Source: Acanthochromis polyacanthus | Taxonomy: Eukaryota > Chordata > Actinopteri > Pomacentridae | DNA: 64,000 nucleotides | Direction: 5' to 3' | Assembly: GCF_021347895.1 (NCBI RefSeq) | Contig: NC_067119.1 | Coordinates: 3,670,534-3,734,533 of the forward strand | Part shown: in pieces, positions 41,658-61,831 of the stretch | How positions within the stretch are numbered: the stretch's first letter is position 1 | Layout: each line of letters begins with the position of its first letter | The notes under the pieces: model-generated | What the model saw: the letters and a program-made list of their open reading frames with translations, nothing else | What the model was told of the DNA's origin: nothing | Database searches by the model: none | Translations under genes and position numbers: made by a program

Positions 41658-42689
41658 TAAACCAACAAAGGTCACTTGTGTCTGGAGGGCGCCATCTAGT
41701 GGGGCAAACAGAAACGTCGGGTACTGCAGGGGAAGGTAAAATGAATGTGGTCTTCACTGTAATTTCGTCAATTCTAATATTGACAAAATTATTTCGCGGG
41801 CCGGATTGAAAAGCCCAAAGGGCCGTATGTGGCCCATGCCTATTATAGACCAAAAAAATACTTTACTGTTTGTAGCTGATTTTTTTTTTTTTACTTTAAA
41901 ATGGGTTGATTTGCCCCGGCAACATAACAGGAGGGTTAAACACTGGTTCATTCTGACACAATATGATGTTTTTGTGGTTCTGTTTTTATATGTAAACCTG
42001 TATTTTCCAACAGAAGATTGTAGCTCTTGTTACTAAGCTATTCAACTCATGTACACTAAATAAACTCACTTTTCATGTCTGAACTCAAACGTCTCGATCA
42101 GCTGTTATCATGGGACAGATTTAAAGAGGTGCTCTGTTGTACGTTTTCATGCTTTCACTCAGTTTTTTTCTTTTAAATTATGTAAGAATCAAAGATTTAA
42201 CATTAAAAAAAAAACTTACTGAGCCTCTCTGGACTCTTAAGAACATTTTTAATGATGCTGAGAAAGAAAAGTGTCCTAAATATTTATTTCTTGAGACTAA
42301 AGCTCTGTCTTTTAGTTTGTCTGAGAGAGTCGGATAGTCCTCCTGTTTAGCATTTAAATGCAGTAAATGAACATTTAATGAGTCATTATAATGTGATTAG
42401 GAGCTAATAAACTTTACACTGTGATGAAAGAAATTTAAAATGTTTAAATACAGATTTTTTTGTGCCTGTTTAATCTGCTAAATAAATAAAAAATACTCTG
42501 AATATCTGATTTTGAGGTTTAATTTAGTAGAAAAAAACCCTAGAATGCTTTCCTGAAATAGCAAAAACCACAGAGATAAAACAGAAATTAACGGAAAACA
42601 ACCAGAATTATCTTTAAATGCAGCAAATTTATCCAGCTTTCTTGATTTCTCGGAATAAAACGCACACAAAAAATCATGTTTGTTGCAGG

Positions 42690-43440
42690 ATTCTACACTA
42701 ATATTTGGTTAAAAATGAGGTTTAGGTGAAGCTGAAAACTTCTGCAGCTTTAATTAAAGACTGAAATTTAAATTTTCTGGACGTTGACGTTCCTCAGACC
42801 GACTTTTACCTGCAGCTCCACCGTCATCCACGAGTTAAATAAAACATTCTGAATATTTTAGAAGATTAACACGACCTGTAGAGGCACAAAACACACATTA
42901 AAGTGAAAAACAGCAGATTAAAAAAAAACCCACAATCATCTTTGATTAAAGCAAATTAATTCAGCTGCAGCTTTAAGAAGGCTTTTTTTTAAAACATTAA
43001 AAATTAGCTACAAAAATGAGGAAAAAAACGTATCAAAGACTGAAACATCCAGACTGAGATGAATTTTTCTACAGACGTTCATGTTCCCCTGCAGCTCTAC
43101 CGTCATCCACGAGTTAAATAAAACATTCTGAATATTTTAAGTGATTAACACGACCTGTAGGGACAAAAACACACATTAATGTGAAACAGCAGATGAAAAC
43201 ACAACAGAAACCATCTTTGAATTAAGATAAATTAGCTTTAATAAGATTTATTTTTTTAAAAATCGTGTTTGCTGCAAAAAATAGATTTTCTAGAAGGTAA
43301 AAACTTCTGCAACTTCTATTAAAGATTGAAATTCTCTAGACGGTCCTGATCCCCAGAGGATTTATCTGCAGCTGAACCATCATCCACCAATAAAATAAAA
43401 TATTCTGAATATTTTAGATGACTGACACAAGCTGTAGGGA
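42690..43440. repeat. Three ~278-bp tandem copies downstream of smarcb1
   Basis: The phrase CATCCACGAGTTAAATAAAA followed by CATTCTGAATATTTTAG occurs near 42825, 43104 and 43381. Around each copy are CTGCAGCT and ACACGACCTGTAG-like segments. A weaker fourth piece lies near 42490. The array ends about 90 bp below the likely smarcb1 poly(A) signal. Confidence 0.7.
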
Positions 43441-43531
43441 CAAAAAAAACAGCAGATGAAGGCAGAAATATTCATGTAAAAGATGCACAGAACAACCAGA
43501 CTGCACTTCAAGCTCTTTCACTTTTTGTTTT

Positions 43532-43537
43532 TTTATT
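43532..43537 (-). terminator. smarcb1: smarcb1 polyadenylation signal AATAAA
   Basis: On the minus strand ACAAAATAAAAAAAC lies 328 bp after the smarcb1 stop codon. It gives a 3' UTR of about 350 nt. Confidence 0.55.
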
Positions 43538-43864
43538 TTGTAAGAATCATTAAAATGTACAAAAAGACGACGAATACAACAAAACAATATATTATCTGAG
43601 CCTGGCGGTGTTTCTTCTCCCTCCGGTCGGTGCAGAGAGTCAGTGGTCAAAGAGAGAGCAGCTTCTCCAGCCGAAGGTCGACGGAAAATCAGGAGGAGGA
43701 CGTTTTCTAGCCGCATGTTCCCCCAGAACAACAGAATAGTAATACCCAGAATAAAATAAAAACTAAACTGCTGACGGAGGTCCGGCCGAGCAGACGGAGG
43801 AGGAGGAGGAGCTGCTGCTGATGTTTGAACGTGACGTACCTCCATCGTCCAGCAGGGGGCGCCG

Positions 43865-53564
<9,700 letters not shown>

Positions 53565-54540
53565 TTATGCTATTTTTGCTAAGAGTTCAAAATTAACATT
53601 CATGTCAATAAAATTCTGTTTATTACAACGGGAGACATTTGTTTAAGTAATTCCACATTTACACACATGGTAACTACAGTACCAGTACCTCGGTCACAGT
53701 TTAACACTTCATTTGTAGTATTCTATTATATTAGGTCCGTGTACGGATCTGATACTAAACACTACATAGAAAAAAGGAAAACACAATCCTCAAGACATGA
53801 AGTGGTAGAAATAAATGTTTATTTAGGCTAAATGCATGTTGCCAAACAAAATACCTGGGCATTTGTAACACTTGTATATAGAAAAAAGAATTTGCAAAAA
53901 CAGAAATCCTGTGCATTTACATGTAGCACTTGTACGTAAAAAATAAAGCACCGAAATATACAAATGAAACAGCTGTTGGTCAAAATGTCCTGTCCTATAA
54001 AGGTTGTGTGCAATGGAACAAAATACCAACTTTGATGAGGGAGGCCCTGAGTTTTAAAACTTTCAAAGGTCACTTAAAGGAGAGGCTCTGATCTAATAAA
54101 AAATGTGAGCATTGATCAATAGCACTAAAAAGCACATTATGGATTAATGTGCAATAACCTAGTTACTGAGAAGTGCTTTATGGATTCATGTGCAATGCAC
54201 TACTGTACTTTATCATTTAAAGTTTTAGAATTTTGTTTCAAATGTAAATGATAAATGATTAACTAATTGAAATTTAGTGTTTGTGATGAATTTATGAACT
54301 GATCAATGTCACTGCTGCCTTGTGGTTGGGAACTGCTCACGCTCTGACAATCTTCAACTATTTAATGTTTCCCTTTTAGTTTTTGTCCTATGTCTTTGGT
54401 TTTCCCCTTTGTCCTCTCCTGTGTCCTCTTTCACTCTGTCCCCTTTTGTGATCCAAGTGTATAATGTTAGTTGTGTTCTATGTTTTTGATTTCCTTTACA
54501 TATTTTTTTCTGTTGCTGTTTAATGTGACCACTCCACCAG

Positions 54541-54640
54541 CCTGTCTAGGGACAACAGATGGAAATTAGCCTGTGGCTATAATCTGACATATTTACATGT
54601 TCATTAATATGTGCTGTCCCTATCAAATAAATGAATTTTA
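54541..54640 (+). repeat. LINE 3' tail
   Basis: AGGGACAACAGATGGAAATT, then AGCCTGTGGCTATAATCTG and TGCTGTCCCTATCAAATAAA, match the pattern of the 44085-44205 tail. This looks like a 5'-truncated LINE on the plus strand. Confidence 0.5.
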
Positions 54641-54659
54641 AAAAAAGTACAAAGAAAAG

Positions 54660-54800
54660 AAGTGCATTACTTCATCACCAGCATCATTTCTCTGTACTGG
54701 GTCAGGCCACAGGACTTCATCTACATCACAGGACACATTTTCTCTGTCCAGGCAACGGAGGAAAAACCCCTGGCATGCCGTATCCATGCTCCTCTTCTTA
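54660..54800 (-). pseudogene. IS630/Tc1-superfamily transposase C-terminal remnant
   Basis: Minus-strand frames read WIRHARGF and, after a one-base shift, FFLRCLDRENVSCDVDEVLW followed by PDPVQR. This is the C-terminal block of IS630-like transposases abundant in fish. The frameshift and lack of upstream catalytic motifs make it a dead fragment. The 54960-55380 sequence beside it contains two TGAGAAAAACTGTAAT-like segments (55108, 55315) and may belong to the same element. Confidence 0.6.
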
Positions 54801-55400
54801 GATTTCTATCCATTGTAGTGCCTCACAAACCAGTGCTTTGGCTTATATGTACCCTCACATCATTAGCCACAAGTGTGATCAATTTTGAGTTGTGTTCAAC
54901 CGGTGACACCTGAGCTTTAACTGTGTTTGACTTTTGCCACCTGTGCTCACCATTATGCAACACATGTGCATCACAATGACAATGTGTTGACAAGATGTGT
55001 CTAAACAGGTGAAAAGGGCTTATGGTTTGGCCAAAAGAGTGACTGATTCAATAAGTGGGTTCAGGCAACAGAGAATTTGGTTCAGAAGATAGGGTTTAGT
55101 GTTTTAGCAACTGAGAAAAACTGTAATTTAGATTGACTTGAGGCATGATTTGACAGCATAGTTCAGTTTTGAGCACAGATTGAACTGTTTTGGGGTGAAA
55201 GTTTGGTTTTGCAAGAAGAGTCAGAGGTTTTGTGAATGAAGCTTGAAAAGTGGGTTTTGTGTTCACAGTTTAGGGAAAAGGAGAGCAGCTTTCCTGGAAT
55301 GTGTCTTAGCAATCGAGAAAAACTGTAATGAACCACACAGGAACACTGTAACACCATGTTTTGTTTTGTTTTTCTTTAACACTGTTAATGTCTGTCTCTC

Positions 55401-55841
55401 TTAGTTCAGCTGGAAGTCTTTGAGATAACTCGGCATCTTAGTTTCCCTTTTTGACCTCACTGGACTTGTCTGTGTCTTAGTCACTTTATCTGTCTCTGAG
55501 ATTCTTGCAGCATCTGAGGTTACTGGCTTCTCTGATCTATCACCACTGACCAACACCTCGTCAGCATCCAGACACATCTCCTCCTCTGTGACAGTCTGAC
55601 TGATCTGAGGTAGGACAGCTTGATGTTCCTCGTTGCTGTTCACTGATCCAGGGTGGTGAGGATGGATCTGGTCCACATGTGGCCTAACAACTCTCCCATC
55701 ACCCCACATCACTGTGTATGACACTGGTCCAGTCACAGACTCTACAATTCCTGGAATCCACTTCGGTCCCAGACTGAAGCTCTGAGTCACTACAGAGTCT
55801 CCAGGTTTATGATACATTACATCCAGTGATTCTGGAGACAC
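55401..55841 (-). pseudogene. Ty3/gypsy retrotransposon pol C-terminal fragment
   Basis: A minus-strand frame of 146 codons. It contains KPGDSVVTQSF, then KWIPGIVESVTGPVSYTVMW and RPHVDQIHPH, which fits the end of gypsy integrase (the chromodomain-like fold plus the VDQ motif), and a charged tail. No upstream integrase core, reverse transcriptase or flanking LTR was seen, so this is a truncated piece, though its frame is open. Confidence 0.6.
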
Positions 55842-56135
55842 TACAGTACATAAGAGTGCAGTTATTGAATATTTGTGTCTCTCTTCGCTGTTGCAGCGGT
55901 TTTGCTATTTGCAGACGGTCCCTGTTCACTCCTCATAGACGCTAATGTTATTTCTGCAGCTTGAAAGACAGCAACTTTAGATCAAACTGGCCTTTTAGCA
56001 CATTGTCTAGCTTACGATTTGAAAGAGGCATTGTTTGTTTTTACAACGTATATCTCATAAACTGGAAAGAAAAATTGTTTCTCACAAACTCTGGTAGAAA
56101 AAGACAGACGTGTTCCCACTTTTATAAATTTAATG

Positions 56136-56141
56136 TTTATT
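56136..56141 (-). terminator. Minus-strand polyadenylation signal AATAAA
   Basis: On the minus strand the region 56700 to 56120 looks like a 3' UTR end: GTATATAGAGATTTTG, GCATTGTACATTC and then ACGAATAAACATTAAATTT. The nearest minus-strand gene upstream is ralgds (stop at 61832), which would give a 5.7-kb 3' UTR. The owner is uncertain. Confidence 0.35.
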
Positions 56142-58155
56142 CGTATATACATGAATATATTAATCTATAACCAAGAGAGGAGAGAATGTACAATGCAAAA
56201 CAAAATCTCTATATACAAATCAATAAATAAACAAAGACATGATGGAGGACGGGTCGCTTTTCTACACAGATTTCATGTTGGGTGGGAAGAAATAATAAAA
56301 AAAAAAAACAAAGACTGCAGTTAGAAAAAGTTCTGAATCCTTTAAAACGGGGAAAATGGCACCGAAGCACAGAAAACAGAATCAGAACACCACGCCAGCT
56401 GGTTTCCACTGTATTTTTTTCTTCTTCTTCTTGTAAACGCAGCCTTTTTTCTTTTTTTTTGTTCAAACTCGCACAGAATCAGGTCAAATCACAAAAAGGT
56501 TTGGGTTTTTTTGTCAACACGGGCTACGACGACATCAACGCTCACAGGGTCACAGATTCACCTCAAGATCCACTCAGTTCAGTTCAACGCTTTAGAGGCG
56601 AAGCTGCTGCAGAAACTAGAATCGGTTTTTAATTTTAGAAGCACTTTAGTTCCAAACAGCAGAGGAGGAGCTGACGGTGCGTTCAGGGTACATTCGGTAA
56701 CGTGAAAGCTCAATAAATCTCTCAATCATTTGCTCCCACAAATCCTCTTTACTATTTAGACTTATGTCTTCAAAAGGTCTTTATCTTTTCCAAAAATGCA
56801 CCCTTTTCAAGTAAAAACGGATAATTTGCTCAGTTTTGAAGAATCCGCTGCAACATTTCAAGTCATCATTTTGATACTTTAACCCGTTTAGATGGTTTTT
56901 AATCAGGTCCAAACCCTCTGAACCCCCCAAAGCCTGCTGTTTTTTGGGTTGTATTTAAATGTGTCATATTAACTCATGCTAGCATGTCCTGCTAACTAGC
57001 ATGCTACTTCAGTGCAGGCTAACGTTAGCAGCTACATCCTGTGTTTTGTTGGATTTAAGGAAACTTAGAACACTATTTAAATATGATATTCTTCTTCATG
57101 GTTATTCTGTTTCCATTGAGGGGCAGAATTTTATATCGCAGTGAAAAACAAACCAATAGTGAAGAAAAAAAAGAGCAAAAATCGCCCAGAAATGACCGGA
57201 GTTCAGAGGGTTCAAGTTAATCAAGTCAAGTTGGAGATAAAGAAACTAAACTTTACAGACTCTGTGATGCATTTAAGGTCCTGTTGCATGAGTAGGAAAT
57301 CTGAAAACAACTCGGTGAATATTGTTTTTACAGAGGAAAACAGGCCCTGATGGGTGCTTGTGTCAGGTTTAATTTTAGTTTAAAATGGTTCAATTAATGC
57401 AGAATATTTTCACTTTTTTTCACCCAATTGAATTTTTTGCATTTATTTACATTTTGTTTAAAATTCACCTTTAGAGAGCTCGATTAAAACAAATTTACAG
57501 CAGAAAATAAATCACTTGAAGCTAAATCAGTGCAATTATTGAAGTCAAATTTAACTATAAATAATATTTAGGATCAAATATTACATATAGTTATTTTTTT
57601 CACAGAGAAAATATTGAACTAACGCTGAATATTTTGATGTTTTTGCATTTTTGAAAGACATTTTGGGTAAAATTCCCCTTTAGAGGGCTTGATGAGGTCC
57701 ATTAAAGGAAATTTCCACCAGAAAAACAAAGATTTTGAAACAGAAAAATAGTGTAAAATGTTGAGCATTAAAGGGAGGAGATTCATTGAGCAACATTCAC
57801 TGTCGACTACGTTTACTCAGCTCTGAAATGATAAAAAGTGGTCTTAAACTCACCTCTGATGTTGTGTTCGGTTATTAAAAGTTCCTGCAGCAGCTTCTCA
57901 CTGACATTTCCACCTTTTTTTTCCACCATGAAGTGTTTTCACCCAGAAAAACAACAGTAAACATACAAACTTGGTATTTTTTCCCCACTGTGGAAGGCGG
58001 AGGACTCCACCTTTTCCGGTATTTTTGGCACATGAAGGGTCGAGCCTTCGCTGCTCGCCGACACGGACGGTCACCATGGAGACGGAGGAGATGAAGTTCA
58101 CAGTGTTGGACGACTGAAAGCTCACAGTGTTCAACAGCCGGACGGTGTGACGACA

Positions 58156-58203
58156 TGACGACGCGCTTCCTGCTGCTGCTCTTCACCGTATTGCTCTCAC
58201 AGG
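58156..58203 (+). CDS. Candidate signal-peptide exon (uncertain)
   Basis: ATG followed by 15 codons reading MTTRFLLLLFTVLLSQ, then CAG/GTTGGT, a possible donor. The residues look like a signal peptide. The surrounding 150 bp is GC-richer than its context. A short upstream frame opens at ACCATGG (58074) and ends before this ATG. No second exon could be assigned with confidence; the acceptor-like TTTCTTTAG at 59469-59477 is the nearest. I do not recognise a gene. It may be chance. Confidence 0.2.
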
Positions 58204-59478
58204 TTGGTTTAGTTCCTTTTTTTTTTTTTTAAAGTTGGGGGCTTCATTCATTCATTCATTCATTCATTTGATCGTCATGGTAACTTCATGCAGATGAAAT
58301 AAAAAACAAAAAAGCAACAAAAAAAGGCAACACGTGGTCGCGGTGGCAGCAGGAACTCAGCGTTCCCATGCAGCGATATGAACACGAGGAAAAATCCAAC
58401 CTCAGATATTCCGTGTTTCCAACGTGAAGCCGTTTTCCCTTAATTAGTGATTCACTACGTTTCCCAGAATGCCGAGCAGCAAACCCAGCGTCAGCTCAGA
58501 CCTCAATGATCCAATCACAGCGCTGTGAAGGCAGCCTGATGCAACAGTTTAGGGTCCAGATTAAATGTTTTGCTCATTTATTCTCATTCAAGGCGCCCAC
58601 GTTAGCATGTCCTGCTAACTAGCATGCTAACGTTAGCAGCTACGTCCTGCCTTTTACTGGACTTAAGGAAACTTACGACGCTGCAGCTGCTGTTGTTAAA
58701 GATGTTTTTTGGGTTATATTTAAATCAAATCAGCCACATTTATCTCATTTTTCTTCTATACAATTAATTAGTTGTCAAGGATTAAATAGTTCAGCAATTA
58801 TTTTGATAAGCAATCAATCTGTTTGGGTAATTATTTTAAAGTAAATAAGTGATTCCGGCTCCTTAAAAGTGAATATTTTCTCGTTTCTTTCCTAATTTCT
58901 GACAGTAAACTGGAATCTTTGGGTTGTGGACGAAACAAGACGTCTGAGTGCCTCACACTGGAACAACCAAATAACTCATTAATGACTCCAGAAAATGACC
59001 AAAAGATTAACTGAACGGGAAATGAGTTGTAGTCCTACTGCATAATGTCAAAAAATGCAAAAAAAGTCCCAATCTGACGTCTTGTTTTGTCCACAGTCCC
59101 AACATATTCAGTTTAATGTCTTACAGAAGGATAAAAAGGCATAAAAATTCAAATTTAAGAAGCTGAAATCAGAGAATTTTGACTTTATTTTCCTAAAAAA
59201 TACTCTAACCAATGAATTTATGATTAAAATAGTTGTCAGTGGGTAAAATAAACAAACCAAAAGCTGCTTTTTGAGCAAAACTGTTGCAGAAATTGCAAAA
59301 AATTGGAAAAATGTGCGCCTCTGAGGCTTCGCTGCCGGTCAGTTTCAGCCCAGAAAACATCTCTGGTTAGTTATTAGGAAGAAAACAAAGACATGTGACG
59401 GTAAACGGCCGTTTAAAAGGCGTCCAGGTTGGATTTTTCCTGTAAACAAACAGCAGAAGAGGAGTTTGTTTCTTTAGC

Positions 59479-59766
59479 GTGCGGTTTGGCAGCTTCACCG
59501 TCGTTCATCCGGAGCTTTTAAAACTGGAAATGACGGCCTGCTGGAGGAGCGACTCTGCTGCCGACACACAAACCAGAGAAGAAGAAAACATGTGGACAGA
59601 AGCTACTGATGGAGATGAAGGACGAGCCGCCATGTTGGAGGAAACAGGAAACCAGGAGAGCAGCGGCAGCACAAATCTGACATCCACTAATTTATTGTTT
59701 AAAGAACGTCTGAAGTATCCCAGAGATGGAACACAAACGATAGAAACAAAACAAACTGCTGGATGA
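59479..59766 (+). CDS. Uncharacterised open frame after an acceptor-like site (uncertain)
   Basis: The stretch 59320-59770 is less AT-rich than its flanks and follows TTTGTTTCTTTAG. The 95-codon frame is acidic, Thr/Glu-rich and has no known motif. Joined in phase to the 58156 exon, a different frame would be read and would end after 44 residues (LEERLCCRHTNQRRRK). I do not recognise either product. An antisense position within a ralgds 3' UTR is equally possible. Confidence 0.15.
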   Translation: MRFGSFTVVHPELLKLEMTACWRSDSAADTQTREEENMWTEATDGDEGRAAMLEETGNQESSGSTNLTSTNLLFKERLKYPRDGTQTIETKQTAG

Positions 59767-59829
59767 GAGCAGTAGGCCAGCCTTCACTGCTGATAGGAGT
59801 CAATCTGCTTTAATGAGGCTTTTTCCAAA

Positions 59830-60780
59830 GAAAAATGTTGAATATTTTGACTTCTTTGCAATTATTTTAAATAATTTGGGTAAAAACCATTTTCAGAAAA
59901 CTTTGAAAGGTGCATAGAAGCAGATTTCCACCAGATAAAGAGAATATTTAAAGAAATATGTGTGCAGTGAAGCTATTAAGGTCAAATTTAACTATAGTGG
60001 ACATAATATTTAATATAATTTAAATATTTAAAATATTTTGGAGCCAATTTCAAATAGTTTGATTAACACTGAATATTTAGACTTTGTTGCAATTATTTTA
60101 CTTATTTATTATTTTACTTATTTTAAACATTTCGGGCAAAAAAAATTCACCATAAATTAATAATCACAATAATAATTAAAAAATTTAAGTGCAGTAATAA
60201 AGGTCAAATTTATTATATTAAATATATATGATTTTATTTGAGATATAATATTTAACATAATTAAAATATTTCTAATATTTTCGAGGCTTCTTCCAATTTA
60301 AAGTGTTTTAATTAACACTGAATATTTTGACCTTCTTTTGCTATTATTTTAAATTATTTGGATAAAAATAATTTTGATGTACGGAAACAAATTTCCACCA
60401 TAAATTAATAATAAAAATGACAAAAATTCAGTGCAGTTATTAGGGTTGTTTGGGATAAAATATTTAATACAATTTAAATACTAAAATATCTTCAATATTT
60501 TGGATGCTTTTTTTCCAAAGAAATGAATTATTTGACTTTTTTATAAAATTATTTCAGACATTTTGGGTAAAAGTCACCCAAAAAGCTCAGTTTAAACTGC
60601 ATAGAATATTTTGGAAAAAATATTAAATATAATTCAAATTTTCAAAAATATTTTGAAGACTTTTTTTAAATAAAATTTTTCACTTAACACAGAATATTTA
60701 GATTTTTTTGCAATTATATTAAATGTTGTGGGTAAAAGAAACTCGATTTATCAAGCAATTTAGTAGAAAACTGATCTAAA
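59830..60780. repeat. Degenerate AT-rich tandem repeat
   Basis: CTGAATATTTTGAC..TTTGCAATTATTTTAAA..TTTGGGTAAAA recurs from about 59837, 60083, 60318, 60525 and 60690 with shrinking spacing. Two further copies are at 57405-57490 and 57625-57690. The repeats are diverged. Confidence 0.55.
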
Positions 60781-61831
60781 AACATTTTCACATCTAATTA
60801 ATAGTGAAGAAGATTTATTTTACTTTTTTTAACCTAAGATTAAAAATAATTTGGCAGTTCTGGTGAGACAAAAGAAGCAACATTAAGACTTTAAAAGGCA
60901 TTTTTCAGTTCATGAATCAGAAAATTAAGTGTAAAGTAAAAATAATTGGCACAAAATAATGAACTAATAGTCATAATATAGAATATAATACTTTTCACTC
61001 AGTAAACCGTGTCTACATTTTTATTTTCTGCTGTTAAATCTGAGAAACTTTTATCCTGCTTTTTTTTTTACACTTTATTTTAATCTAATTTTTCATATTA
61101 TTTATTTCAGATTCTTTAAAGGTAGATTTTACCTTCCAAAGCTGCCGCTGAGCAGAAAGGTTTCCGTCGTCCTCCAACGTGTCGGCCGGCGGGTTAAACT
61201 GGTGGGACTCTTCAGAAAGATGATTAGCAGCACCGTATCAGAGCGAAAATTAAAAAACGTACAAAGCAAAAATGAAAGAAAAAACAAAAGCGTGACGAGT
61301 CTATTAACAAAATCTCACGGTCCGTTCCCAAAAGAATGTACTGCAGACGTGTTCGTGATATTTACACTCCTGGTTTGTTGGTTCGTAGTGCCGTCGCTCT
61401 GCCGCGTCCTTCACCATGTAGTGGTTCACAATAAAAAAGAAAACAGTGGCTGTGATTCACGGCTCAGCCACGCCTGTTTGTTTCAGTTGAAATCCCTCCA
61501 TGTCCAGGAGTCCCAGACATCATAGGGGGCGCTAAAGGCGGCGACGAGAAGCTCCCTGAAAACGTAGAAACACATTCCAACACCCGGCGGCGTCGAGTCC
61601 GATGCAGGGATGCAGTCAAGAACCATCGGAAGGTGCAAAAAAAGAAAATCCTCGTAAACGGAACGTGACGGGAACAAATCTGTCGTTTTGGAGCTTCACA
61701 GCCGCTCCCCCCCCCCCCCCCCCCACCATAAAACCTCCGGGGCGCGACGGCTAAGTGCTAACAGAGCTCCTCCTCGACCCGTGTCCAGGACTGGGAGAAA
61801 GAAGAGGAGGAGGAGGCAGGAGTTCTGGTCC

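Larger units (their letters stand above)
37149..41842 (-). mobile_element. hAT transposon (GTF2IRD2/ZBED-type) with nested insertions
   Basis: The left end CAGGGGTGGGCAAACTTTTT and the right end GTGGCCCATGCCTA form imperfect inverted repeats. They are flanked by TTATAGAG (37141-37148) and TTATAGAC (41843-41850), an 8-bp duplication with one change, as hAT elements make. The minus strand encodes transposase pieces: a BED finger-like segment (LCLICNETVAVFKEHS, then HFSTKH) near 38990-39110, and NELNVRLQGKDQFVHKMYTN near 37570-37630. The frame is broken by stops and by the insertion at 37647-38171. The element is dead. Confidence 0.8.
56142..61831 (-). other. Region between ralgds stop and the 56136 signal
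   Basis: 5.7 kb without a firmly supported coding exon. It holds degenerate AT-rich repeats (57400-57770 and 59830-60780), two related GCTAACGTTAGC-containing repeat pieces (56970-57080 and 58595-58690), a (CATT)n run (58243-58268), a C-run (61707-61723) and two weak plus-strand coding candidates (58156-58203 and 59479-59766). Confidence 0.4.

Noticed and set aside
57875..58186. Minus-strand frame of 103 codons
   Set aside because: No domain; Cys and basic residues are scattered; it overlaps the plus-strand candidate and has no splice partners toward ralgds.
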